Positions 21,250 to 33,280 of a stretch of 64,000 nucleotides of DNA are shown here, piece by piece; within the stretch, counting starts at the first letter, position 1; the number at the start of each line of letters is the position of its first letter. The notes below the pieces were generated by a model that saw nothing but the letters and a program-made list of their open reading frames with translations, was not told where the DNA came from and did no database searches. The translations under genes and the position numbers were made by a program. Source of the stretch: Rehmannia glutinosa (Eukaryota > Streptophyta > Magnoliopsida > Lamiales > Orobanchaceae); contig CM071924.1 in the NCBI GenBank assembly GCA_016081115.2, positions 88,674,616-88,738,615 on the forward strand, given 5' to 3'.

Positions 21250-22200
21250 ACGTTTCCTCGGCCTAGCTCCGAGCACATTACTTAACAAATCGCATTTTAT
21301 TAATCTCGGTCTAGCTCCGAGCATATTACTTAATAAATTATGTCTTATTAGTCTCGCCAAGCTCCAAGCACATTACTTAACAAATCGCATCTTATGAATC
21401 TCGGCCTAGCAGCTCGAGCACATTAATTAACAAATTGTGTCTTATAAATCTCGGTCTAGCTTCGAGCACATTACTTAACAAATTGTATCTTATTAATCTC
21501 GGCCTAGCTCCAAGCTTGTTACTCATACAATCATCGCATCCTATGAATCTCGGCCTAGCTCCGAGCACATTACTTAACAAATTATGTCTTATGAATCTCG
21601 CCTAGCTCGAGCACATTACTTAACAAATTGTATCTTATTAATCTTGGTCAGCTCCGAGCTCGTTACTCCACAATCATTGAATCTTATGAATCTCTACCTA
21701 GCTCGAGCACATTACTTACCAAATTGTATCTTATTAATCTCGGCGTAGCTACGAGCTCATTACTCAAACAATCATCACATCTTATGAATCTCGGCCTAGC
21801 TCCGTGCACATTACTTAAAAAATTGTGTCTTATTAGTCTTAGCTTTAGCTCGAGCACATTACTTAACAAATTGTATCTTATTAATCGGTGGCCTCAGCTT
21901 TGAGCTCGTTACTCAAACAATCATCGCATCCTATGAATCTCGTCCTCGCTCCGAGCACATTACTTAACAAATTGTGTCTTATTAGTCTCGGCCTAATCCC
22001 GAGCACATTACTTAGCAAATTGTTTCTTATTAATCTCGATCTAGCTCCAAGCTCGTTTCGAACAATCATTGCATCCTATGAATCTCGGCCTAGCTTCGAG
22101 CTCATTACCTAACAAATTGTGTCTTATTAGTCTCGCCTAGCTCAGCTCCGAGCACGTTACTCAATTATCAATACCTTATTAAACTCGGCCAAAATCTTGA
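21250..22200. repeat. Tandem array, about 19-20 units of roughly 48 bp
   Basis: Units follow the pattern CTCGGCCTAGCTCCGAGC, then ACATTACTTAACAAATTG, then TGTCTTATTAAT. A second unit type has CTCGTTACTCAAACAATC and GCATCCTATGAAT in the tail. The two types alternate irregularly, hinting at a higher-order unit. Each unit starts with an imperfect palindrome (CTCGG...CCGAG). Because 48 is divisible by three, ORFs through it give 16-residue peptide repeats on both strands; I do not take these as genes. Confidence 0.85.
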
Positions 22201-22609
22201 GCAATTTTTGCTAGCAATTTTTGTTACGCTCCATTAATCTCGGCGCAACACCGAGTGCATGACAAAAAATTAGAGAAATACAAGTCCGAGCAAGTATGAA
22301 ATGAAAGAGTGAAAAAAACTTCGTTAAGAAAGAAATAATTACAACAATGATTGGGCTCGAGGTGATTACAAAATAACACTAAAAAACAAAACACCCTAAG
22401 GGACCGGGGACGGATCAACGGTGGTGAGTTGGTCAGGTGAGGGCCTGGTCGAGAGGTTGCCGGTGGATGCCACTTTTTGTGTTCTCTTCTCCGGATATAG
22501 TGGCCTCGCCACCTCAATCTCAGTTGTTAGCCTTTTCGAATCCACTCAACTCTTCAAGTTCCAGCACGCCTCAGCATGTCTCCTCCTCGGCCTCGAACTT
22601 GGGGGCCAT

Positions 22610-23202
22610 TGATGATACCCCAGCAAATCCGGACAAATATGTACATGTGGCGGTTCAGCCTGCTAACCAACCAAAGCGAGAACATCAAAGCCGACCAAAC
22701 CACCAGAACCGAGCAGAACATCAAAGCCGACCAGACCACCAGAACCGAACAGAACATCAAAGCCGACCAGAACCCAACCAAGGCATTTCAAGGGATGAAG
22801 AACCCCCCTACGAAGTCAACGATGACCGAGCTAGAACACAAGTGGCAAACCAACTTGCCACCTGGCGAAACAACAATGGGATAAGTCAACAAGCACTATT
22901 CGCCACATGGCAATTATGCATCTCATGCACAACAAGAAGGAGACAAGTGTCTCACTCACATTATAGATGTAATGATTGATAGGCTATTAAATGTAATAGT
23001 ATAAATAGAACTCATTTATGAGGAAAAAAAAACAGAAAACTCTTATATAAACTTGTAAGTTAAAATTCTGCCAAGCCAGAGGCCGATCAGATCTTCTCTG
23101 CTCGGTTATTCAATAAAAAAATACTTTCTGACCATTTTTCATATTTTCCGATCAAAGCATTTTAGTATTTAGTTTATTGTTGAGCCAATCGAGACATCAA
23201 CA
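22610..23202 (+). repeat. 3' LTR of the non-autonomous gypsy element
   Basis: Starts TGATGATACCCCAGC and ends GACATCAACA; collinear with 20367-20961, including the short internal repeats and the TATA box. The two copies differ by scattered substitutions and small indels, so the insertion is not very recent. Confidence 0.85.
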
Positions 23203-23207
23203 TTCTC

Positions 23208-23663
23208 AAAATGATTTAAAATATATACACTCATCCAAACACTCTCTTAATTTCTAAAATGCTACGAGATATCTTTTTGAAAATTTCAGAATTAACTAGA
23301 CCCTAGTTTTTTTGTGACATTAAAATACTTTCAAAAATAAAACATGCCAAATAACAATTAGGAATTGTGAGAAATTTGATCATTTTTATTTTTTTGGGAA
23401 AACCCGCTACTACTACTTTTGATGGGCACTAGGTAAACCTCATGTTCATTCATTAGCCGCAAACTACGCAAGTCGGATAAATCAACTGATCCATTTTGAA
23501 CTCATTCGAGCAGATCTTTTTAATTTATTTCCAAATCTGAATCCGGACATAACCAAATTTATTGGGCCATGCCACTTGGGTAGCTACCCAAGTGCGTAGC
23601 ATCGATATTCCCCCATGATTAGAACACAAAATTATATTTATCCACGTTAATTCCAAAATGTTA
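23208..23663. other. Intergenic, nothing recognised
   Basis: No gene or repeat boundary supported. Confidence 0.4.
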
Positions 23664-23672
23664 TTATGTTAA

Positions 23673-24294
23673 GGCAAAATTATTCTTTTAGTCCTTTAAG
23701 TGGACATACTTGGAGATTTAGTCCTTTTTTTTCTTGAACTTTGATTTTAGTCCTTTAAGTGTAGAAAAATCAGAATTTTGGTCATATCACTCTACTATAG
23801 CGGTCAAAGTGACTGTTTTCCTAATGGCATTTTTTATTTCCAAAACATAAATTTTCAATTAAAATGGATGAAGTGGTTGCTTAGTTGGGAATACACTTGG
23901 CAAATGAATAGGGAAAAATAAGAATAAATCCTACGTGACAATATAAAATATTTAAATTATTTTAAATAAAATAAATGGGTCTAAATAATATGTTGAAATT
24001 ATTTTTTAATTTAAAAACATAAATAATTTAGAAAAACATTGCCGATAAAATATAAAATATCGTAGTTAGATAAACATGTTCAAATGAGCCAATGATTTTA
24101 TAAATAAAATAGCATTTATTCTCTACAAACATGAAAAATAATTCAAAAATTATTAACACCTTGCATGTAGTTTTATTCATTATTTAATATTGTATAAAAT
24201 ATGAAATATACCATTTGCAAATGAAATAAAAATAAAAAAAAAGGACTAAATCTCCAAGTATGCCCACTTAAAGGACTAAAAAAATAATTTTGCC
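23673..24294. mobile_element. Mutator-type MITE with 55-bp inverted ends
   Basis: Perfect 9-bp TSD TTATGTTAA (23664-23672 and 24295-24303). Inverted ends of about 55 bp start GGCAAAATTATT and contain TTTAGTCCTTTAAGTGG and CTTGGAGATTTAGTCC. The 622-bp interior is AT-rich and non-coding. A 9-bp TSD points to a Mutator-like transposase acting in trans. Confidence 0.85.
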
Positions 24295-24303
24295 TTATGT
24301 TAA

Positions 24304-24661
24304 TTATAATTTGTTTCTAAATTTGCCCTATTTTCCGCTTCTCAATGAGACTAAAATGATTGGAAATCAGATAGAGGTCTAACGATTAAGACTCTCAACT
24401 AATCTATATTCGATTCTCATCACCTTTCTTCTCTCAAAATATATACTCCGGAAAAAAAGAGAGGCTAAAACAATTAGAGATCTTATATTTTCTACTCTGA
24501 TTCCTTTAGTGCTAGTAAGGAATGAATTTGACTCTTAGATCTAATTGTGTCGAATGATACAACATTCACGAAGGATGTGTTTCAGATTATTAAATGTTTC
24601 TATTAAGGAAACTTACGCACTAATCATTGACTAATTGAACCGTCTTGATTAAAGCAACTAG
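24304..24661. other. Intergenic, nothing recognised
   Basis: Contains a possible pol III B-box-like word (TTCGATTCTCATC, about 24410) but no tRNA or SINE structure that I can support. Confidence 0.35.
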
Positions 24662-24960
24662 TGAAGAGTGGTTTTTTTTTATTTTTTTTATAACTCAAAT
24701 TTGGAGGCTTACGTCTGACTATGTTTGAGAACATCAGTTTCTGACCCCTCAGTGTTGCCAACAAAGTAAACCGTGAGATGTGCACGAACTGACCAGTGTT
24801 ATGTGGGTTCTGCTGACATACGATCAGATCTTCCCAGATAAAGAGAACATATATGTTCGATCCTCTCAACTCTAATAAGAATTGATATCGAATCGAACCC
24901 ATACGTATGTTATTCAATATAAGTACCTACCAAATCTTCATCAGTTCACATCTGCCCGTG
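24662..24960 (+). repeat. Dispersed repeat, copy 3 of 3
   Basis: Shares CAGATCTTCCCAG, AAAGAGAACATATATGTTCG, GTTATTCAATATAAGT and CTACCAAATCTTCATCA with the copies near 9.5 kb and 19.4 kb, in the same order. Confidence 0.5.
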
Positions 24961-26963
24961 AAGAGTACTATCTTTATTTTGCTACCAAAATCCAAATTGA
25001 ACGGTCCCAGGATCTGCTTTCATCTTTTACTTTCTAATAATAGAGAATCATCTCATTCGTGAATCTTGGAATTGGAGGAGTATTGGTAACTTTAATTCTA
25101 GCTGTCTTTCTCAAGCCGCCTGAATTAGAGACGTCTAAACTTCATTCATCCCATTATATTTTTAGAATAAATTATAAACGTTATTTCTGGGATATAGTGG
25201 AATGATCACAACAAAATTCTATTATTTTGGGAAATTGCTAAAACTCTGTTTGAGGTTTATCTTGGCTTATAAATACTTCTAAGGATATGAATTATAAAAT
25301 AAAAATAAATATCAAGAAATAATTATAATTTTGATTTTTTTTATGATTGGACATTTGGATTAAATTTTAAGGGATAATTTCTATAATTCATTGTATTTTT
25401 ATGAGACATTTGTCAACCAAAATTTCCATATGGTTTTCTAACCCACCTAGACAAATATATCATTTTCTTAAGAATTTTTTTTTGGTTTAGATTTAGTAAT
25501 TTACTTGTGCACACATAGTAGTTCGTCAACCAATTACATCGATAACAAATGATTTGAGTTTGTTTGAGAGTGCTTTTTAAATGAGCTTTTGAATCGAAAG
25601 TCCAATTTTCATAATATTAATGTTTGGTGGTTAATCTAGAATGAATATTTGGATAAATCACTTCTAAAAAAAAGTCAATTTAAATTAGTCAAAATTAAAG
25701 ACTTTTTTAAAATTCACGTATTAGAAAGTCTATTTTCTAAATGAACTTTTACATAAGTCATAAGTGCTCCCAAAAATGCCCTTAGTTCAATAATATTTTT
25801 ATTGGATTTTGAGGACAACTTTCTCTTTTCAACTCCATGCAACTTAAGTTATCTCTAATCGGAAACTCTTGGGACCTAAAATTGCACACATCTATACTCT
25901 TAGAGGTTGTCATTGCAAACAAAAATGACATTCCTATAAAGTTATAACAGTGTTTTGAAAAGTCTTAGGGAGGTGACAAGTTAGGGCCTAGGCTTAAATT
26001 TGGCTGAGTGGGGTTAGATGTGGTATAAATAAAATCGGTGGAACCTAATTGAAAGAAAAATGTAGGCGGCCTAGAGGGGTATAGCACCTAGGTGGATATA
26101 GTCGGGAATTTTGGAACAAAGTGCATATACCTCAAATAAATCAAATTGATTAGATTGCTTTAAAAAAGAAACCCTTTTTGGCAAATAAAGATGGTCTTTA
26201 TCCTTTTGCTACTAATTAGCTTTACCAAAGCTGTCCAAAATCTTGTAATCATATATAAATGTTGTATACATTGTAAACAATTGAAGCACGAATAAGTCGT
26301 GCAGCCAAGTACTCTTTAAAAGCGTGCTATTTGAGATAATGATGAGTAAAAGTTAGATCTTGTTCTAGTTTATCAAATCATTGAGTGGGATTTGAATAAG
26401 GACTTAGCCACTAAGGTAATTTTGTTATCCTCTTCTAAAGTATTAATAAAAGTTGAATAAAAAGAGACCTATGCAAGTGGCGCTTTTAAGTAAACCTGAA
26501 AAGCAGCTCTGCACCTTAATTCCAGGTTTTAATAATTTAATTTGAACGAGCCAATTATATTAATGAACGTTTTTACCAATTAATTATTGATTAATAATAA
26601 TATTCTTATCCCTTCTGCAAAAAAATAAATCAAAAAAGAAAAAAGATAAAATGTCATTAAACAAAAATTTCTATCAGATAACACTTCATATTCCAGTTGG
26701 ATGTAACTTGCACTTGATTTAACAGTCTTCTTTGTAACGTATTACATGATCTAATGATTAAACCATTTAAGTCAAGCTGTCTTTTGATGAATATGCAAAA
26801 TTGTTGCAAATTCCAAAATGATGCGATTTCTCGGGTAAGGCTTCTCTCTATCTATTAGGTTCGTATAATTTTTTTGAGTACACGATCCTGGGAGGGGTGA
26901 GATTGGTGGAATTTGATCCAGATCGATGGCCTGGTTACAAATGTTCAACAATGAGATCGTTGG
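24961..26963. other. Intergenic, AT-rich, no gene seen
   Basis: Two kilobases without a supportable gene. A possible degraded hAT-type MITE lies near 25556-25795 (inward-facing GAGAGTGCTTTT and AGCACTTATGACTTATG), and a GGCGGCCTAGAGGGG relic near 26065. Confidence 0.4.
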
Positions 26964-27027
26964 TGTTATTATTATTATTTTTATTATTATCATTATTATC
27001 ATCATGATTATAATTGTTATTATAAGG
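26964..27027. repeat. ATT/ATC microsatellite
   Basis: Imperfect TTA repeats mixed with CAT units. It produces an isoleucine-rich open frame on the minus strand that I do not regard as a gene. Confidence 0.8.
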
Positions 27028-27198
27028 ATTATTTGTTTAAACTGAAAAGTAAGCATGGAGGGGTTTTCACTTTCCCAGAACCATATCAAAAGCAAAAGGG
27101 ACTTTGTATTTCCTTCAAAGCCAAAAGGAAACGTGAGTTCTGACTTCTGATGGTGGGGGCTCACTCTTTGTGGATCCATGCTATCCAAGAAAAAAGAA

Positions 27199-27425
27199 AG
27201 GAATAATTACAAAAACTACCTTGAAATTTAGCTTAATTACAAAAAACTCCAATTATCTTTAAAATTACAAAAACCTCCCTAAAGTGCTACAAACACCCTC
27301 TTGAGGTCTGTATTTACCAGGTGTAATTTGTAAAACAGAAACAAAGATTAAGGGGTATTCGCAAATCTAAGAGATAACTCGGTATTTTTGTAACTAAACT
27401 AAACCTTATGGGTAATTTTTTGTAT
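27199..27425. mobile_element. Small MITE (ATAATTACAAAAACTACC family)
   Basis: The left end GGAATAATTACAAAAACTAC and the inverted right end (ACAAAAAATTACCCATAAGG) match the MITE in EAF6 intron 5 and the fragment near 1609. No clean TSD was seen. It lies 240 bp beyond the RUS3 stop codon. Confidence 0.5.
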
Positions 27426-27665
27426 TTAGCTCGAGATTAAATCAAAGGTAAAAGCTTCAACAGGAAGGAAAGAAAGACCCCACACATTTATACACATGTT
27501 AGACTAAGCATTAGCATCACATCACAACAATTTCAAACAACATTCCTAACGTATTTGAACTGAATCGATAGATTGTTTATCCAACTCAGAAGCTTTCTAT
27601 CAAGAAATCTCAAAACTTGCACAAAATTTCCCACTTTCATCAGAGAGAATTCATAATTCCCAAGA

Positions 27666-30600
27666 CTACAAAGCGAATCGACATCCAGTTCCATCAAGAA
27701 ATCGATCAGTATGCCAACCTTTTGCTTGCAGCTCAGAAATAAACGGCGAAAACATATTATTCATCCTCTCATAAGCCTCCAGCAACGCATTTTCGCTAGG
27801 TTTGCGAAACGACTTCTCAATCTCAGCAGCATATGCAGCAACTAACCATCCCCTCAAAGCATCTTCACCAGTAGCATTACGCTCCAATATCATGTCGGTC
27901 CATTTTTACCACGGTTTAAAATAAATCTTTCCTCGGCAAATTTTTCTTTAACTTTGTCTAGCTCAGAGGGCTTGACAACCTTGTGTAAAGGTCTTCCCAC
28001 CTTAACACTTCCCGCTTCCTCTATTACTCGGCCTGGAAATAAGAGGTCTTCTTGATATCTTAGATCAGCGGGACTAGATATTCTTCCACTCTGGTTTAAA
28101 ATCACCAAAGAGTTAAGTTACTGGAATTATTAATAACCAAATATGTTGAATTTGCTTATTTGGTTATAACCTTCAAATATTCTGCAACAATCAATGCAGT
28201 TCTCTGGGGGTTTAGAGTGTTGACTGGAGTTGCTCGCATCTCTTCTCTGACACAATAAATGTGCACCAAAGATAGTAGAGGCCCAACCACCAACTGCAAG
28301 ATGCTCAACGTCATCAGAATCATCATGTCTCTCAATAAATGATAAAACGAGAAAGAAAAAAATTGTGCACATACACACTAAGGGAGTGTTCGCAAACTCT
28401 AAAAAAAAAAGTGATCGGTTTTTCCACCTAGAAACTAATTGTCACACTACATACTTATGGTTCAAAAATTCAATCATGTGATAGCCAACCTTACAGTTCT
28501 AAACTGAGCTATTTTCTTGATCCACATTGACCATGTGCTAGCAAACCTTATAGTTCTAGCACGAAATTTGACTTCAAAACCCCAAACTTTTGACAGAAAA
28601 TTTACTTTCATAATGCTTATGCGTTATTTCATTATAAATGAACGTTCAATACAAATCGATATAATCCAAATACTTATTAGCAGCTCTAAAATTATGGTGC
28701 TACATCAAGGGTGATGACCGAAAATGCCAGAAAGACTTAAATTCAATCACCCTATATCATTTCCATAGTGGGAACAGAAAACATTGAAGCAATTCATGTG
28801 AATTTGTTAATTCTTAGGTTTGACATTTAAGTTAGAATAAGGGATCTTAGTTGAAATTGAACGTGTACACAGTGGTTGCAAGGACTAGTACCTTCCCTGC
28901 GTAGATGAACAAACAGTAGATGCCAATTGAATTCCTGCTCCAATTCCAAGAACATTAAACAGAGTGGAAATGGCTTCACCTTTTGCAAAAAGGTCGCTCA
29001 AATTTCCTCTTTGGCGAATGAAGAATATATGGGCAATCTTGTTGCTCTTGCTGCAACAACTGCCATTCCCTGTCAAAGAAAGAGTTATCCTCCACGTGTC
29101 TCAACACTATCCCATAGATAACGATAGCATATGAGCACCTAAATGATTTTTGCCTTATCCATGAAAATAGATCAATCCAAAAGCAACTAATCAACTCACT
29201 TTAGCAAAATTGCCAAGACCAGCCATTTCAAGAAATAAGTGTGGACATAAAGGGGAAATGACTTCCAGACCAGTACCAAAGTCATAAAGAACATCAGCTG
29301 CAAGTACGAATATATATTCCTTAAACATCATATAACAAGACACAAAATATAGACAAAAAGATGATGTAAAACCAATGGCAAGATACAAACTTACAGACCC
29401 AAAATCCTCCAACATTTAGGCTCGAGTCCATTCTTGCACCCAAATTGCTACATATGAGCTTTCCAACATGCTGCATGCCATCTTTTAATATCTGCACTTG
29501 ATTAGCACAATATGATTGGCCCATAACAGAAAGGATTTCATACGATTTGATAAACTTTTCCAATTAATATATCTTTACCCAACTAACAGCAGTAGCCTGT
29601 GCAGGTGTGGGTCGCAAGCCTGCAGCAAATAGAAGTGACTGAAAGGGAATAAGTAACAGAGAAACATCCCTGCCATATTGGTGCATTTGTTAAGAGGATT
29701 AAATAGTGTTCGGTATGATCTGTCATGAAAAATAAAAAGAACAAATGATCTCCGAAGAAGACCTGAGTTGATAGTACAGACAATGTTGCACTGGAGAAGT
29801 GTTGCAAGGCGCGGAATTGTGTGTATGTAAGATATCCCTCACTCACACTGTAGATGTAAGATGCAAAAATTCGAAACAATAAACAAAGTCTGTTGTTTGG
29901 ACCTGACTTTTGTCCTGTCAAAGCATATCAATAGGATCTAATATTGCCACTTACCTATATGGATAGCCTGATGGAAAGAACTTATTCAGAAAGGATTCAA
30001 CCATCCTACGGGAGGCAGGTCTTGCATCATCAAGTAACTTCACCTGAACTCAATTGAAAAAAAAAAAAAAAAGGAAAAATTGAATCAAGGTTGATAAGAA
30101 TAGTGTACATTGACATCAAATTTTACATCAAGCAACAACCTATATACAAGGAAATGGATTCGTTCAGTCTCTTTCCTGTTTCAACTTAATCAATAATTGG
30201 AAAAAGGTTTCTCCTAGAGCTATCCAAGCTTTGGAATAGAAAACACCAACTTTTGAACCTTTACCTTCATCAACACTGTGAAATACATTTTGTCACTGTA
30301 TTTACGGCACTTTCACCAACTTCGCCACAATTTATCACTATTCTTACTTCTTGGGAGCTACTGGACTAGTGCTCAATTTTTACCTTCAGTTCAATACTTC
30401 AATTTTCCCCAATTGAAAATGTTTCCAAGGAATTATCAAACCACAAGAAATGAATCACGAAACAGGTAACTACATTCCAAAATAACTTCCGAAGCACACC
30501 CATTCTACCCAAAAAGCCCTAAGACATCTAACTTAAACCTCGAGGAAATAGGATTGATCATAATCCGAAGCAAGCCAATTCCCCATAAATAGCACACCAA

Positions 30601-30867
30601 CATTGACAAAAACAAAGAAATCATAGTGGTCGTTCAGCGAATAGGCAATCAAATTTTACTTCAACAAAGCCAAATACATATAGAGGCACATCAACTGCTT
30701 GTAGAAATGCTTGTGAAGGAATAATAAACGTAATTAAAGTGTAAAAGTGGACTTACGGAAAGTTGACCATCAGGGTCGTACTGAAAGTGATGAGAAACCG
30801 AATCCGAAGTTTCAACCCAGTGCACCGGCAATGGCGGCGGCGGTGTATTCGGTTCCTTCTTTTGCAT
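27666..30867 (-). CDS. RUS3: ROOT UVB SENSITIVE 3 homologue (DUF647), nine exons, four single-base frame breaks
   Basis: RUS proteins are membrane-associated; RUS1 and RUS2 act in UV-B responses and early seedling growth, while RUS3's role is poorly known. Exons: 30757-30867, 29955-30043, 29763-29847, 29579-29638, 29399-29491, 29200-29297, 28892-29069, 28171-28293, 27666-28090, nearly all with good GT-AG borders. The start MQKKEPNTP is followed by VHWVETSDSVSHHFQ. DUF647 blocks in order: LNKFFPSGYPY, YTQFRALQHFSSATLSVLS, ILKDGMQHVGKL, SPLCPHLFLEMAGLGNFAK, NLSDLFAKGEAISTLFNVLG, SSPADLRYQEDLLFPGR, and GWHTDRFLDGTGCRFAL at the C-terminus. Frame breaks (one base missing each) fall near 29425 (exon 5), 29015 and 28893 (exon 7) and 27897 (exon 9, A run). 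Allowing for them the protein is about 421 residues, close to the family length. Lesions at homopolymers with intact motifs suggest sequence error rather than a dead gene. Confidence 0.92.
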
Positions 30868-30956
30868 CTTGAATATTTCCTGTGGGGATGGAAGCACCAA
30901 AACAACGGCCCACAGAAAGATGAATAATGAGTTGAAATTCGAGGTCAATGCAGATT

Positions 30957-30995
30957 CACACACACATACACACACACACACCACAACACACACAT
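30957..30995. repeat. CA microsatellite upstream of RUS3
   Basis: Imperfect (CA)n of about 38 bp, about 90 bp upstream of the RUS3 start codon, so within its 5' UTR, leader intron or core promoter. A CCCCACAG acceptor-like site just before the start codon (about 30881) hints at a leader intron. Confidence 0.7.
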
Positions 30996-31991
30996 AAATG
31001 AACAAAGAATCGAAATAAAAGGGCAAGAAAAAATAATTTATTTAGAGAGAGACCAGAAAATTCATGGATAAGACTTGAAAGGGTTTAAAGGGTTTGCCGG
31101 CAGTGTAGGGATTTTGCAGCGGCAGCCGAAAGAAACGAACAAACGTAAAAACTGCTACCTAACTACTTCATCATATATAACTCAAAAAAACAAAAAAAAA
31201 AAATACCTTCTTCATCATATGTTGATATCTAAATACTGCTGGTAGCTTCTTGCGTAATATTTTAATACTACATTGTAACCTCGATAAATTTAATACTCGG
31301 TTAATTAATAATTTCGTTTAAATAATATTTTTGGTTGGTCCCAACTTGAAAACAACAAGCAAAATTAATAATTCTCTAATTTAATATCTCGTTAAATTAA
31401 TAAATATTGACAATATCAAAGTTATTAATTTATATAGATGTTTAAGTGTAATTGTAATTTTAGTGGGCAAAACAAAGTTGCCGCATAATCATATTATACA
31501 AAGATATATAAGAAAAAAAAAGTGGATATGATGTTAAAAATTAAGTGTTTAGAAAAATAAACATAAAGTCTACGTAGAAGCAAAAAGATTATAAAACGCG
31601 CTGTGCTGGCGCAGCAGACGGCAAATAAGGCCAAAGTGGTTAAGTGGAGTCTTGGCATTGGGTGGGGTTAGGTGAGGCCCTGAAAGAAAAAAATATAAGG
31701 CGGACAAGGAGAGTCGCCGCGCAGACGAAGACTAATTGAAATTTAGGCGGAGATTTTTACAACAATGCATGGAAGATAAATGGGCTAGGAAGAGTGACAT
31801 TGGGAGCTAATTTCGGTAATTTAATAGGAAAAATGAGATGAAATAAATAGATAGAATAAATTAAATTTCGAACGCATTTTTGTCTCCTTTTTATATTTTT
31901 CCGGGAAAACTAAAGGTGGCAATTCGGATCACCGAGTCATGTACAAGTTTAGGTTCAGTCAACTTTGGGTTATGGTGAAAATACATCAAAT
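30996..31991. other. RUS3 upstream region
   Basis: The promoter of RUS3 must lie here, but I could not settle a TATA box. A less AT-rich patch at 31590-31730 (GCGCTGTGCTGGCGCAGC) stands out. No gene on either strand. Confidence 0.4.
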
Positions 31992-32000
31992 TTTAAATAA

Positions 32001-32200
32001 GAGAAAATTACACGAAGCCCCTGTGCTATGATCGTTTTTACACTTTGCCCAACGAACTTTTTTGTTACACTTAACCATACGGACTCCACGTTTTTACACT
32101 TAGGCATACCATACACATCGCGGCCACTTTTTCGACCGAAAATTGAACACGTGACACGCACATGTATTTCTTAAGGGCATAATTGTCTATTTCAATTTGG
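32001..32200. repeat. Left terminal inverted repeat of the MULE
   Basis: Pairs with 36565-36761; similarity by eye is roughly 85 percent over 190 bp and highest around the block ACGGACTCCACRTTTTTACAC. Long inverted ends are typical of MULEs and act as transposase-binding sites and promoters. Confidence 0.8.
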
Positions 32201-33280
32201 GTTAATTGAAATTTCACATTTATAATCTGTTATGAATATTATGTAGGGTATTAAGGCCGCAAAAATATTTCTCCTCACTTCACTTCTTCGAGCGGATGAA
32301 AGACATAACAATGTGGAGGCAAACGAGCGAGTTCATTGTTGATGATATATGTCAAATGAGGAAGAAACACATTTAGGAAAACATCTTGTCCCGACTTGAA
32401 TCCGGGCGTAGGTATGCCACATGTGAAAATTTTCGGGTAAGAAAAAATTGAAACCCTAGCTTTATTTTTTTGCTTTTTTTGAGAAAATCATCTAGTTGTT
32501 TCTGAAATTCAAATGAATGTTGATCTTAACTATTAGTTGAGTTGGGTAAATTTTGGTTTTGGGTAAAATTCAATTTGAGTAATTTTTGGGTTTTGTAAAT
32601 TTGTTAATTTTATTTAATTTTCCTTGAGTTTTTTTTTCCTTTCCGATTTGTCAATTCGGGAAGTTGGGGGTTGCACTTATTTTGCGTGGATTGCGGTAAG
32701 CACGTCAAGTTATTTCAGAATTACTTAAACGAGCTAATGATTTGAGGCCGATTTGAGGTGATTTGAGACGTCGAGTATGAGGGAGAAGTGCTTGTGGGTG
32801 GCATTGGTGTTATCTTGGACAATTATGTATTTATTTATATGATTGAAGTTGGTTATGTTAGCTTATAATTGCAATAGTTTTAGGGAAGAACTAGACATGA
32901 CCAATTCCAATTTTCAGTTTGGATGGATTAAGCCATGATATACTCTAATTATTAATCCATTTCGGTTGTATGTAATGTTTTGTTAATGAAATATTTTTGT
33001 TTGTGGGTTATTTGGTAGCCTAACAATGCATATTACTATTGTGTCAATTATATGAACTCATATTGCACAACATAAGATGAATAATTCAAAATGAATTCAT
33101 TAACCACAATATGGGATTGACAAAATATTTCATTAAGCCCATTCGGGATTGACGGTTTTCGCTCCAAAGGCAGGTACACAACATTCAAGAACCACACTCT
33201 GGAAGTCATCCATATATTGGTGCAAAATAGTAAATCAAAAGTGCTCCAAAAATTCAAGAACTACGAAGCATCACAAAACC

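Larger units (their letters stand above)
20367..23202 (+). mobile_element. Non-autonomous Ty3/gypsy element with tandem-array interior
   Basis: Complete 2.84-kb insertion: TSD TTCTC at 20362-20366 and 23203-23207, two LTRs of 595 and 593 bp starting TGATGATACC and ending GACATCAAYA, a primer site reading TTGGCGCTAGAAAGAGGG just after the 5' LTR, and a purine tract (CTTGGGGGCCAT) just before the 3' LTR. The 1.65-kb interior has no gag-pol beyond a short gag-like scrap; instead it holds a tandem array of about 48-bp units. The primer site and layout resemble Tat-lineage elements, whose Retand members also carry internal tandem repeats; this lineage call is inference. Confidence 0.85.

Noticed and set aside
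21250..22200. CRISPR-like array of regular repeats
   Set aside because: Units are contiguous and variable with no unique spacers, lie between two LTRs, and the genome is plant nuclear.
22437..22979. 180-codon open frame on the plus strand
   Set aside because: Most of it lies in the 3' LTR and its short repeats (QSRPDHQNRTEH); the equivalent frame is not kept in the 5' LTR.
24370..24440. SINE-like pol III promoter
   Set aside because: Only a B-box-like word is visible; no A box, tail or TSD.
25556..25795. hAT-type MITE
   Set aside because: Ends are only loosely inverted (GAGAGTGCTTTT against GGGAGCACTTATG) and no 8-bp TSD was found, so it is not listed as an element.
26772..27188. 138-codon open frame rich in isoleucine
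   Set aside because: Driven by the ATT/ATC microsatellite at 26964-27027; no domain or splice context.
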